Assembly: GCA_002784245.1 (NCBI GenBank)
Contig: PFKL01000216.1
Span: 1-7,635 of the forward strand
Length of the DNA stretch: 7,635 nt
Origin: Comamonadaceae bacterium CG_4_10_14_3_um_filter_60_75
GTDB taxonomy: Bacteria; Pseudomonadota; Gammaproteobacteria; Burkholderiales; Burkholderiaceae_C
Direction of reading: 5' to 3'
Shown here one piece after another: positions 1-6,448 of the stretch (its first letter is position 1; each line of letters opens with the position of its first letter). The notes under the pieces were generated by a model, which was not told where the DNA came from, made no database searches, and saw only the letters and a list, made by a program, of their open reading frames with translations. The position numbers and the translations under genes were made by a program.

Positions 1-69
1 TGTAGTTCAATGGTAGAACGGCAGCTTCCCAAGCTTCATACGAGGGTTCGATTCCCTTCACCCGCTCCA
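1..69 (+). tRNA. tRNA-Gly (anticodon CCC), 5' end cut by window edge
   Basis: This is a glycine tRNA that decodes GGG codons. The D arm (GTTC/GAAC around an AATGGTA loop), the seven-base anticodon loop TTCCCAA at 26-32 with anticodon CCC at 28-30, the T loop TTCGATT and the encoded 3' CCA at 67-69 are all visible. The 3' acceptor strand CACCCGC implies that five bases of the 5' strand lie left of the window. The anticodon stem (21-25 with 33-37) has one C-T mismatch, C22 against T36; the other four pairs are canonical. It converges on the minus-strand block, whose last stop codon is only 10 bp away, and I see no terminator between them. Confidence 0.95.
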
Positions 70-79
70 TCTGGCTGGC

Positions 80-412
80 CTACACCTTGGGCTTGTCGCT
101 GTGCGACACCTCGTAACCGTCAGCCACGTAAGCCGGGCCTTTCATCAGCCAGACGATGACGCAGCCAATGGCCACGGTCAGGATTACGACCCAGACAAAC
201 ACCACCAAGCCCATCATCACAAAGTCAAAGGTCTGCACTTGGCGCGCGATATCGGCGACGCTGCCCCGGTCAAAATAAAAGCGCGCAATCAACGCCGCCA
301 ACATCGGGATGAGCGTACCCGCCACGGTCAACTGTGGCAGCTTGCGCAGCAGCTGCAATTCAAAGCCGTAGGGGGTGCGTTGGTACCCCGGGAGTTTTTT
401 CAGCCAATTCAT
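80..412 (-). CDS. Small conserved membrane protein with two predicted TM helices
   Basis: I do not recognise a named family; it looks like a conserved hypothetical protein of Comamonadaceae. With the start used here it has 110 residues: a basic N-terminus (MNWLKKLPGYQ), a first hydrophobic segment at about residues 28-47, a short charged loop (DRGSVADIARQ), a long second hydrophobic segment at about 64-90, and a polar tail ending SHSDKPKV. The loop and ends suggest an integral inner-membrane protein; no catalytic motif is visible. The start at 412 was chosen because its ATG overlaps the TGA of the upstream acetyltransferase gene (ATGA, 4 bp), a common coupling arrangement. An in-frame ATG at 424 would add MARH; neither has a strong Shine-Dalgarno site. 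It is the last gene of the minus-strand block, and no function should be inferred beyond its probable co-expression with the acetyltransferase. Confidence 0.75.
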   Translation of the reverse strand: MNWLKKLPGYQRTPYGFELQLLRKLPQLTVAGTLIPMLAALIARFYFDRGSVADIARQVQTFDFVMMGLVVFVWVVILTVAIGCVIVWLMKGPAYVADGYEVSHSDKPKV

Positions 413-918
413 GTGGCGAGCCATTTCTGCATGAACAGCGCGTGGCCCATACTGGGCTCGAGCTGGTAATTGTCAAAATCCAGACGGCGGTACAGTTTGG
501 TGGCCGACGTGTTACCCGAAAGCACTTCCAGCGTCAGCTTGCAGGCGCCGCGCTCCACGGCGATACGTTCTACAAGCGCCAACATTTGCGCGGCCACACG
601 CTGCCCGCGGTGGCTGGCAGCCACCACCACGTCGTGCACGTTGACCAAGGGTTTGCAGGCGAAGGTGGAGAAGCCTTCAACACAATTGACCAAGCCCACC
701 GGCAAACCGGCCTGTGCCTGATCAAACGCCAGCACGCTGAACAGCGCCGGACGCGTGCGCAAGGCTTGCGGCAAATTCGCTCTGGCATAGTCCGACAGCG
801 GCTCGGCGCCACCGGCCGTGTCTTGTGCGTAGGCGTCCAGCAGCGCCAGCAGGGCGCGCATGTGCGCGTCGTCCTGGTAGTCGGCACGGCAAATCAACAG
901 GTTAGTGGTGGCTGGCAT
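409..918 (-). CDS. GNAT-family N-acetyltransferase
   Basis: This 169-residue protein has the architecture of a single-domain acetyl-CoA-dependent N-acetyltransferase. The acetyl-CoA pyrophosphate-binding motif A is at about residues 93-115 (VNVHDVVVAASHRGQRVAAQ), where HRGQRVAAQ corresponds to the family's R/Q-x-x-G-x-G/A loop in a variant form without the second glycine. Motif B follows at about 127-148 (LTLEVLSGNTSATKLYRRLDF), with the usual Asn and the Tyr-x-x-x-x-Phe-like end. The substrate cannot be told from sequence. The start at 918 shares its A with the TGA stop of glmM (TGATG), so translation is probably coupled; a longer in-frame start at 966 lies inside glmM and is less likely. 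Its own stop overlaps the start of the small membrane protein downstream. It may act on a small molecule or on a protein N-terminus; this is undecided. Confidence 0.88.
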   Translation of the reverse strand: MPATTNLLICRADYQDDAHMRALLALLDAYAQDTAGGAEPLSDYARANLPQALRTRPALFSVLAFDQAQAGLPVGLVNCVEGFSTFACKPLVNVHDVVVAASHRGQRVAAQMLALVERIAVERGACKLTLEVLSGNTSATKLYRRLDFDNYQLEPSMGHALFMQKWLAT

Positions 919-2261
919 CAATGGTCTTCGGCATCGGTGAGGGTTTGCGCGATGCGCTGGGCGCACGCCTTGGCTTGCGCTGCATCGCGTGCTTCGACCA
1001 TGACGCGCACCAAAGGTTCAGTTCCGCTGGCGCGGATCAGCACCCGCCCGCTGTCACCCAGCAGCACTTGCACGGCTTTGGTTTCAGAGGCCATGCGCGC
1101 GCTGCTCTGCCAGTCCTGGCCCGGCTGCAAACGAATGTTGATCAGCGTTTGCGGAAAGAGCGTCACCTCTTGCAACAACTGTGCCAGGCTCTGGCCACTG
1201 CGCACCACGGTTTGCAGCACCTGCAGCGCAGAGATCAAACCGTCACCGGTGGAATGCTTGTCCAGCGCCAGCAAATGGCCCGAGCCTTCGCCGCCCAGCA
1301 GCCACTGGTTTTTTTCCAATTCTTCAAGCACGTAGCGGTCACCCACCTTGGCGCGCACCAGCGTCACACCCCGGGCTTTGAGCGCCACCTCCACCGCCAT
1401 GTTGGTCATCAGCGTGCCCACCACACCGGGCACCGCCTCACCCCGGCGCAAGCGGTCGTCCACCATCAGATACAGCAGCTCATCGCCATTGAAGAGGCGC
1501 CCTTGCGCGTCCACCAGTTGCAGCCGGTCGGCGTCTCCGTCCAACGCCACGCCCAGATCAGCGCGGTGCGCCTTGACCGCGTCGACCAGCGCCTGCGGAT
1601 GCGTGGCACCGACGCCCTTGTTGATGTTCAGGCCGTCGGGTGCGCAGCCAATCGACAGCACCTCGGCACCCAGCTCATGAAACACCTTGGGCGCGATCTG
1701 GTATGCCGCGCCGTTGGCAGCGTCGACCACAATGCGCATGCCCTTGAGCGTCAGGTTGTTGGCAAAGGTGCTCTTGCAAAATTCAATGTAACGCCCGGCT
1801 GCGTCATCGAGTCGGCGCGACTTGCCCAAGGCGGCGGAATCGACCCACACCGGATCGGTGGCGAGCACGGCTTCGACGTCGGCCTCCCAACTGTCGGGCA
1901 GCTTGGTGCCTTGCGCGCTGAAGAACTTGATGCCGTTGTCGTCAAACGGGTTGTGGCTGGCCGAAATCACCACGCCGAGCGACGCGCGCTGCGCCCGCGT
2001 CAGGTAAGCCACGCCTGGCGTCGGCAGCGGCCCGAGCAGCACCACGTCGGCCCCGGCAGAGTTGAAGCCGCTTTCGAGCGCGCTCTCAAGCATGTAGCCT
2101 GAAATGCGCGTGTCTTTGCCGATCAGCACTGTCGGGCGCGCCTCGTTGCGCTTCAGAACCCGTCCCACCGCGTGCGCCAGGCGCAGCACAAAGTCTGGTG
2201 TGATGGGGGCTTGCCCGACCGTGCCCCGAATGCCATCGGTGCCAAAATAGTGGCGTGTCAT
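918..2261 (-). CDS. glmM: Phosphoglucosamine mutase GlmM
   Basis: GlmM interconverts glucosamine-6-phosphate and glucosamine-1-phosphate in the cytoplasm, feeding GlmU and thus UDP-GlcNAc for peptidoglycan and lipopolysaccharide. The 447-residue length matches the family (about 445). All signature sites are present: an N-terminal FGTDGIRG (residues 6-13), the phosphoserine loop SASHNP with active serine S102, the metal-binding loop DGDADR (241-246), the sugar-binding loop GEGSGH (324-329), and the phosphate-binding RASGTEPLVRV (410-420). A strong Shine-Dalgarno GAGGA sits 7 nt before the ATG and overlaps the folP TGA stop, so folP and glmM are probably coupled. This folP-glmM pairing is a well-known conserved neighbourhood. 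The active site appears intact and nothing looks broken. Confidence 0.98.
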   Translation of the reverse strand: MTRHYFGTDGIRGTVGQAPITPDFVLRLAHAVGRVLKRNEARPTVLIGKDTRISGYMLESALESGFNSAGADVVLLGPLPTPGVAYLTRAQRASLGVVISASHNPFDDNGIKFFSAQGTKLPDSWEADVEAVLATDPVWVDSAALGKSRRLDDAAGRYIEFCKSTFANNLTLKGMRIVVDAANGAAYQIAPKVFHELGAEVLSIGCAPDGLNINKGVGATHPQALVDAVKAHRADLGVALDGDADRLQLVDAQGRLFNGDELLYLMVDDRLRRGEAVPGVVGTLMTNMAVEVALKARGVTLVRAKVGDRYVLEELEKNQWLLGGEGSGHLLALDKHSTGDGLISALQVLQTVVRSGQSLAQLLQEVTLFPQTLINIRLQPGQDWQSSARMASETKAVQVLLGDSGRVLIRASGTEPLVRVMVEARDAAQAKACAQRIAQTLTDAEDH

Positions 2262-2268
2262 GTGATCT

Positions 2269-2273
2269 TCCTC
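2269..2273 (-). promoter_or_regulatory. Shine-Dalgarno site of glmM overlapping the folP stop codon
   Basis: On the minus strand the sequence TGAGGAAG contains both the folP TGA and a GAGGA ribosome-binding core. The core is followed by 7 nt and the glmM ATG. A ribosome terminating on folP would therefore sit on the glmM initiation region, favouring coupled translation. The motif and spacing are read directly; the coupling is inferred. Confidence 0.8.
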
Positions 2274-3165
2274 AACCTGCTGTGTTGTTGTGTGGCGTGG
2301 GCGCCGATGTTATCGCGGCCAGCACCTGCAAAGCCTGCACCGTTTCCTTGACGTCGTGCACCCGCAGTACCGCCGCACCGCGCTCGGCGGCCAGCAGCGC
2401 CGCGGCCACGCTGGGCACCAGCCGCTGCTGTGCGCTAAGCGCCTCGCCTTGGGACGCGTGTAGTGTCATACCGGCCAGCGACGACTTGCGCGACCAGCCA
2501 ATCAGCAGCGGGTAGCCCGCCACCAGCAGCTCGGCCTGCCGCGCCAACAGCGAAAAATTCTGCGCCACTGTCTTGCCAAAGCCAATGCCGGGGTCCAGCA
2601 CGACACGAGACTTTTCGACCCCTAGCCCTTTTAGATCATGCGCAGTATGCTTTAAAAATGAGAGCACCTGCGGCACCACGTCACCTTGCATTGGTTGCAC
2701 TTGCATCGTCTGCGGCTGCAAGTGCATGTGCATCAGGCAGACGCCGCAGTTGGGATGGCGGGCGACAACCTGGGCACCGGTCAGTGCGTTGCCCCCGTCT
2801 TGCCAGCGCAGCGCCCAAACGTCATTGATGATGTCCGCACCCAGGTCCAGCACAGCCTGCATCACCTGCGGCTTATAGGTATCCACCGACACCGGCACGC
2901 CCAGCTTGACGGCACCCCGCACCACCGGCACCACCCGCGCGAGTTCGTCTTGCAAATTCAGGGGTGCCGCGCCCGGGCGGGTCGATTCACCGCCAATGTC
3001 AAGCACATCAGCACCGTCGCGCAGCAACTGCTCGCAGTGGCGCAAGGCTTGCACCGAAGTGTCGTGGCAGCCGCCGTCCGAGAACGAGTCGGGCGTGACG
3101 TTGACAATACCCATCACCCGCGGGCGACGCAGGTCAATCTGGAAGTGGGTGGTTTGCCAGTACAT
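2272..3165 (-). CDS. folP: Dihydropteroate synthase FolP
   Basis: FolP condenses p-aminobenzoate with 6-hydroxymethyl-7,8-dihydropterin pyrophosphate to give dihydropteroate in folate synthesis; it is the sulfonamide target. The 297-residue TIM-barrel sequence shows the family motifs in order: VMGIVNVTPDSFSDGG (residues 17-32), DIGGESTRPGA (56-66), SVDTYKP (93-99), DIINDVWALR (111-120), LMHMH (144-148), DPGIGFGKT (191-199), GWSRKS (223-228) and LRVHDVKE (267-274). The start at 3165 gives the normal short lead before the first strand; the next Met (residue 18) would cut into the motif. There is no usable Shine-Dalgarno site: the five bases before C-ATG are the T-run of a terminator-like hairpin behind ftsH. 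Codons for residues 167-182 are unusually AT-rich, but the protein length there matches E. coli FolP as I recall it, so there is no insertion. Confidence 0.97.
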   Translation of the reverse strand: MYWQTTHFQIDLRRPRVMGIVNVTPDSFSDGGCHDTSVQALRHCEQLLRDGADVLDIGGESTRPGAAPLNLQDELARVVPVVRGAVKLGVPVSVDTYKPQVMQAVLDLGADIINDVWALRWQDGGNALTGAQVVARHPNCGVCLMHMHLQPQTMQVQPMQGDVVPQVLSFLKHTAHDLKGLGVEKSRVVLDPGIGFGKTVAQNFSLLARQAELLVAGYPLLIGWSRKSSLAGMTLHASQGEALSAQQRLVPSVAAALLAAERGAAVLRVHDVKETVQALQVLAAITSAPTPHNNTAG

Positions 3166-3166
3166 G

Positions 3167-3188
3167 AAAAACGGGGCCGCAGCCCCGT
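3167..3188 (-). terminator. Intrinsic terminator or attenuator between ftsH and folP
   Basis: On the minus strand a perfect 7-bp stem ACGGGGC/GCCCCGT (3188-3182 with 3177-3171) closes a TGCG loop and runs straight into TTTTT (3171-3167; the first T closes the stem). It begins 15 nt after the ftsH stop codon. This is the classic form of a Rho-independent terminator for ftsH. The T-run ends one base before the folP ATG, so the element also occupies the place where a folP ribosome-binding site would lie. The hairpin and T-run are seen; partial read-through into folP is inferred from gene order. Confidence 0.85.
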
Positions 3189-3203
3189 GTTGACCAAGCT
3201 GCG

Positions 3204-5126
3204 TCAGGCCGCGTGCGGTGCCGCGTCGGGTTTGACGATCGGTGTGCCACCGCTGCCGCCGCCCTCGCTACCCGCCGCAGGAATACGCGGCGACCAGTCT
3301 TTGGGCGCACGCGGGGGCTTGCCAGCCATGATGTCGTCGAGCTGGTCGCTGTCGATAGTTTCCCATTCGAGCAGCGCTTTGGCCATGGCGTGCATCTTGT
3401 CGCTGTTTTCCTCGATCAACCGGCGCGCCAGCGCGTACTGCTCGTCGATGATGCGGCGCACTTCGGAGTCAACCTTTTGCATCGTCTCTTCGCTCATATT
3501 GGTAGTCTTGGTGACCGAGCGGCCCAGGAAAACTTCGCCCTCGTTTTCGGCATAGACCATGGGCCCCAAGGCCGCCGTCATGCCGTAGCGCATGACCATG
3601 TCACGGGCAATCTGGGTGGCGCGCTCAAAGTCGTTGCTGGCACCGGTGGTCATTTGGTGCATGAACACTTCTTCGGCAATGCGGCCACCAAACAGCATGC
3701 TGATCTGGTTGAGCATGTAGTCTTTGTCATAAGAGTAGCGGTCTTGCGCTGGCAGGCTCATCGTCACGCCCAAGGCACGTCCGCGCGGAATGATGGTGAC
3801 TTTGTGCACCGGGTCACATTTGGGCAGCAACTTGCCGATCAGCGCGTGGCCAGACTCGTGGTAGGCGGTGTTGCGGCGCTCTTCCTCAGGCATGACCATG
3901 CTCTTGCGCTCAGGGCCCATAAGAATCTTGTCTTTGGCTTTTTCAAAGTCCTGCATTTCCACCGTGCGGGCATTACGCCGGGCGGCCATCAAAGCCGCTT
4001 CGTTGCACAGGTTGGCCAGGTCGGCACCGCTCATGCCAGGCGTGCCACGGGCAATCACCGCAGCGTTCACATCCGGGCTCAAGGGTACCTTGCGCATGTG
4101 CACGTTAAGAATTTGTTCGCGGCCACGGATGTCGGGCAGCGTCACGTAGACCTGACGGTCAAAACGACCCGGGCGCAGCAGCGCTGCGTCCAGAATGTCA
4201 GGCCGGTTGGTGGCCGCCACCACGATCACGCCCACATTGGTCTCAAAGCCGTCCATCTCGACCAGCATCTGGTTGAGGGTTTGTTCGCGTTCATCGTTAC
4301 CGCCGCCCAGACCCGCGCCACGCTGGCGACCGACCGCATCAATTTCGTCGATGAAGATGATGCAGGGCGCGTTCTTCTTGGCGTTCTCGAACATGTCGCG
4401 CACCCGGCTGGCACCGACGCCGACAAACATTTCCACAAAGTCAGAACCCGAAATGCTGAAAAACGGCACCTTGGCCTCACCGGCAATCGATTTAGCCAAC
4501 AGGGTTTTACCCGTACCAGGGGGGCCCACCAGCAGCAAGCCACGCGGTATGCGGCCGCCGAGCTTCTGGAATTTGGCCGGGTCTTTCAAGAAATCGACCA
4601 CCTCCTTGACTTCTTCCTTGGCTTCGTCGCAACCGGCCACGTCGGCAAAAGTGACGGTGTTGGTGTTTTCGTCCAGCAAGCGCGCTTTACTTTTGCCAAA
4701 GCTGAAAGCCCCGCCCTTGCCGCCGCCTTGCATCTGGCGCATGAAATACACCCATACGCCAATCAGCAAGAGCATCGGGCCCCAACTGACCAGCAAGGTC
4801 ATCAACAGCGAGCCTTCTTCGCGCTGGCGCACGTCAAACTTGACGTCATTGGCAATCAGGTCACCAACCAGGCCCCGGTCAAGGTAGGTCGCGGTGGTAC
4901 GCACCTTGCGGTCGTCAGTGGTGATGGCGATGATTTCGGTGCCGCTCTGGCCTTCCTGGATGACAGCGCTCTTGATGCGGTTGTTGCGGACCTCATCGAG
5001 AAAATCCGAGTAACCCAGATAGCCCGCACCGCCGACAGGGCGCGCATCAAACTGCTTGAAAACAGTGAACAGCACCATTGCAATCACCAGCCAGACCGCA
5101 ATTTTTGAAAACCATGGATTGTTCAA
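3204..5126 (-). CDS. ftsH: ATP-dependent zinc metalloprotease FtsH (TTG start)
   Basis: FtsH is a hexameric inner-membrane AAA+ protease that degrades unassembled membrane proteins and, in E. coli, regulators such as sigma-32 and LpxC. Read from the TTG at 5126 it has 640 residues, close to E. coli FtsH. Order: TM1 (about 7-24), a periplasmic domain, TM2 (about 107-128), Walker A GPPGTGKT (201-208), pore-loop Phe in MFVG (233-236), Walker B IIFIDEID (256-263), second region of homology ending LRPGRFDR (317-324), zinc-binding HESGH (423-427), and the third ligand Asp in SNDFERAT (D499). The C-terminal tail is rich in Pro/Gly/Ala. The TTG start has GGAG 6 nt upstream and places the NNPWFSKIAVWL segment at the N-terminus, as in relatives. 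An upstream in-frame ATG at 5207 would add 27 non-family residues and lies before the likely promoter. A terminator follows the stop. Confidence 0.97.
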   Translation of the reverse strand: MNNPWFSKIAVWLVIAMVLFTVFKQFDARPVGGAGYLGYSDFLDEVRNNRIKSAVIQEGQSGTEIIAITTDDRKVRTTATYLDRGLVGDLIANDVKFDVRQREEGSLLMTLLVSWGPMLLLIGVWVYFMRQMQGGGKGGAFSFGKSKARLLDENTNTVTFADVAGCDEAKEEVKEVVDFLKDPAKFQKLGGRIPRGLLLVGPPGTGKTLLAKSIAGEAKVPFFSISGSDFVEMFVGVGASRVRDMFENAKKNAPCIIFIDEIDAVGRQRGAGLGGGNDEREQTLNQMLVEMDGFETNVGVIVVAATNRPDILDAALLRPGRFDRQVYVTLPDIRGREQILNVHMRKVPLSPDVNAAVIARGTPGMSGADLANLCNEAALMAARRNARTVEMQDFEKAKDKILMGPERKSMVMPEEERRNTAYHESGHALIGKLLPKCDPVHKVTIIPRGRALGVTMSLPAQDRYSYDKDYMLNQISMLFGGRIAEEVFMHQMTTGASNDFERATQIARDMVMRYGMTAALGPMVYAENEGEVFLGRSVTKTTNMSEETMQKVDSEVRRIIDEQYALARRLIEENSDKMHAMAKALLEWETIDSDQLDDIMAGKPPRAPKDWSPRIPAAGSEGGGSGGTPIVKPDAAPHAA

Positions 5127-5132
5127 GTGAAA

Positions 5133-5136
5133 CTCC
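5133..5136 (-). promoter_or_regulatory. Shine-Dalgarno site that decides the ftsH TTG start
   Basis: GGAG on the minus strand is followed by TTTCAC and then TTG, a 6-nt spacing. No comparable site precedes the alternative ATG at 5207. Together with the family-typical N-terminus right after the TTG, this sets the start. Confidence 0.8.
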
Positions 5137-5168
5137 AATCGAAACGCATCAACAATGAGCCAAGGCCC

Positions 5169-5196
5169 AGATGGCGCAGATTCTAGGCGTTTCAGG
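5169..5196 (-). promoter_or_regulatory. Candidate sigma-32 (heat-shock) promoter of ftsH
   Basis: In the 122-bp gap between rlmE and ftsH, the minus strand carries CCTGAA (5196-5191, against consensus CTTGAA), a 14-nt spacer, then CGCCATCT (5176-5169, against consensus CCCCATNT). Each box has one mismatch and the spacing is in the usual 13-15 nt range. A start near 5162 would give a leader of about 35 nt to the TTG. E. coli ftsH is known to be heat-shock controlled, which makes the site plausible; there is no experimental support in this window. Confidence 0.5.
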
Positions 5197-5248
5197 CTTG
5201 ACCCCACCTCAGCGCCAGTTGATCCTTAAGCCGCGCATGGGAATGCGC

Positions 5249-5917
5249 TTATTTCAGGCCCAGCCCCACCAGAAAGGTTTCAGCCGAACGGTCCCGCGAC
5301 GCTTTGGGTTTGATGCGCTTGACCGTGACAAACACCTCTTTAAAGCGCTTGAACAGGTTGTCGTAGCTGCTGCCATGAAACACTTTGGCCACCAGCGCGC
5401 CTTCGGGCTTGAGGTGATACTGGGTGAAGTCCAGCGCCAGTTCAACCAGATGCTCAATGCGCGCAGCGTCGGCCGACGCAATGCCTGACAGGTTGGGCGC
5501 CATGTCCGACAGCACCACGTCGGCCAATTGGCCATGCAACAACCGCGCCAGCTCGGCGAGCACGCTGTCTTCGCGAATGTCGCCTTGAATAAAGCTCACG
5601 CCCTCGATCGGCGCCATCGGCAAAATATCCAGCGCCAGGATGCGCCCGTCAAGTGCACCCACAGCCGCACCGCCACCGATGGCCGATTTAGGCGAGAGCT
5701 TGCGCCGGGCGTACTGGCTCCAGGCCCCTGGCGTGGATCCCAGGTCCACCACACAATCGCCCGGTTTAATCAGGTGCAGGGTGTCGTCAATTTCCTTGAG
5801 CTTGTAGGCCGCGCGCGCCCGGTAACCCTCTTTTTGCGCGAGTTTGACGTAGGTGTCGTTGACGTGGTCGTTGAGCCACGCCCGGTTGACTTTGCTGCTT
5901 TTGACTGCGGATTTCAT
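5249..5917 (-). CDS. rlmE: 23S rRNA (uridine-2'-O) methyltransferase RlmE (FtsJ/RrmJ)
   Basis: RlmE uses S-adenosylmethionine to methylate the 2'-OH of U2552 (E. coli numbering) in the A-loop of 23S rRNA, late in 50S assembly. The 222-residue sequence has the FtsJ fold: N-terminal YRARAAYKLKEID, SAM-binding VVDLGSTPGAWSQ (56-68; the common form is DLGAAPGGWSQ, so the glycine loop is a variant), LSDMAPNLSG (136-145), and LVAKVFHG (175-182). The K-D-K-E catalytic tetrad is complete as K39, D138, K178 and E213. A small Gly/Ala-rich insertion (about 79-90) follows the SAM loop. It is the first gene of the minus-strand block and is divergent from yhbY, 37 bp away. The Shine-Dalgarno is weak (AGG, 11 nt before ATG). 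In E. coli this gene also precedes ftsH and is heat-induced. Confidence 0.96.
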   Translation of the reverse strand: MKSAVKSSKVNRAWLNDHVNDTYVKLAQKEGYRARAAYKLKEIDDTLHLIKPGDCVVDLGSTPGAWSQYARRKLSPKSAIGGGAAVGALDGRILALDILPMAPIEGVSFIQGDIREDSVLAELARLLHGQLADVVLSDMAPNLSGIASADAARIEHLVELALDFTQYHLKPEGALVAKVFHGSSYDNLFKRFKEVFVTVKRIKPKASRDRSAETFLVGLGLK

Positions 5918-5954
5918 GATTTTTCAAACCTGTTGTCTCGTCGATAATAAAGCC
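5918..5954. promoter_or_regulatory. Short divergent intergenic region between rlmE and yhbY
   Basis: Only 37 bp separate two divergent start codons, so the promoters of both genes must overlap each other or reach into the coding regions. The AT-rich core CGATAATAAAG reads as GATAAT (5943-5948) toward yhbY and TATTAT (5949-5944) toward rlmE. Both resemble -10 boxes, but neither has a convincing -35 at normal spacing. The placement of promoters here is inferred, not shown. Confidence 0.4.
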
Positions 5955-6431
5955 ATGCCTCAAATTACCCTCACCCCTGCCCAACGCAAAGTCCACCGCG
6001 CCGATGCCCACCACCTCGTTCCCGTGGTCATGGTGGGCAACGATGGCCTGAGCGCCGCCGTCAAAAGAGAAACCGACGCTGCCCTCAACGCCCACGGACT
6101 CATCAAGGTGCGCGTTTTTAGCGACGACCGTGCCGCGCGTGAAGCCATGTATGCAGCCCTGGCCGACGAGTTGAACGCCGCACCAATCCAGCACATTGGC
6201 AAGATGCTGGTGCTGTGGCGGCCGATGCCTGAGCGCGAAAAAGTGGTCGACGAAGACCGCATGCCCGGCCCCAAAGACGTCAAGGTGCTCAAATTCAGCA
6301 AGCGCGGTGGCCAACGCCCGGAAGTCAAAGTCCTGCGCGTGCTGGGCAACCAGCGCCTGACCACCGGTGGTCAGATCAAACGCGCCAAGAAAAAACCCGT
6401 GAGCGTCAAGAAACGCAATCAGTCGAGCTGA
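5955..6431 (+). CDS. yhbY: YhbY-family CRM-domain RNA-binding protein, long C-terminal tail
   Basis: YhbY proteins are small RNA-binding factors associated with pre-50S particles. Residues about 5-92 form the CRM domain: LTPAQRKVHRADAHHL, then the GxxG loop in VMVGNDGLSAAV (G28-N-D-G31), HGLIKVRV (48-54) and IGKMLVLWRP (81-90). E. coli YhbY stops near this point (about 97 residues), whereas this protein has 158. The extra 66 or so residues are basic (FSKRGGQRP, IKRAKKKPVSVKKRNQSS) and probably give extra RNA contact. The ATG at 5955 is chosen because the CRM domain begins directly after it; the open frame further upstream overlaps rlmE and shows no family similarity. No strong Shine-Dalgarno is visible. 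A GATAAT at 5943-5948 could be a -10 box but has no good -35. Confidence 0.93.
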   Translation: MPQITLTPAQRKVHRADAHHLVPVVMVGNDGLSAAVKRETDAALNAHGLIKVRVFSDDRAAREAMYAALADELNAAPIQHIGKMLVLWRPMPEREKVVDEDRMPGPKDVKVLKFSKRGGQRPEVKVLRVLGNQRLTTGGQIKRAKKKPVSVKKRNQSS

Positions 6432-6448
6432 GTCGGGTGGCTTGTTCA

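Noticed and set aside
921..2102. Long plus-strand open frame opposite glmM
   Set aside because: It is the antisense shadow of glmM in GC-rich DNA; its His/Gln/Arg-rich product has no recognisable domain, while glmM has all of its motifs.
3213..5108. Long plus-strand open frame (631 codons) opposite ftsH
   Set aside because: It is an antisense shadow with no family motifs; the ftsH reading is complete and catalytic residues are intact.
5180..5185. TAGAAT as a sigma-70 -10 box upstream of ftsH
   Set aside because: No -35 resembling TTGACA occurs at 16-18 nt; the overlapping sigma-32 pattern fits better.
5233..5248. Perfect 6-bp hairpin GCGCAT/ATGCGC just after the rlmE stop, considered as a terminator
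   Set aside because: There is no T-run on the minus strand after it, so it is not a standard intrinsic terminator; it may be chance or weakly stabilise the rlmE 3' end.
5853..5954. Upstream extension of yhbY starting MSLTWSLSH
   Set aside because: It overlaps rlmE on the other strand and precedes the CRM domain with residues unlike the family; the ATG at 5955 fits.
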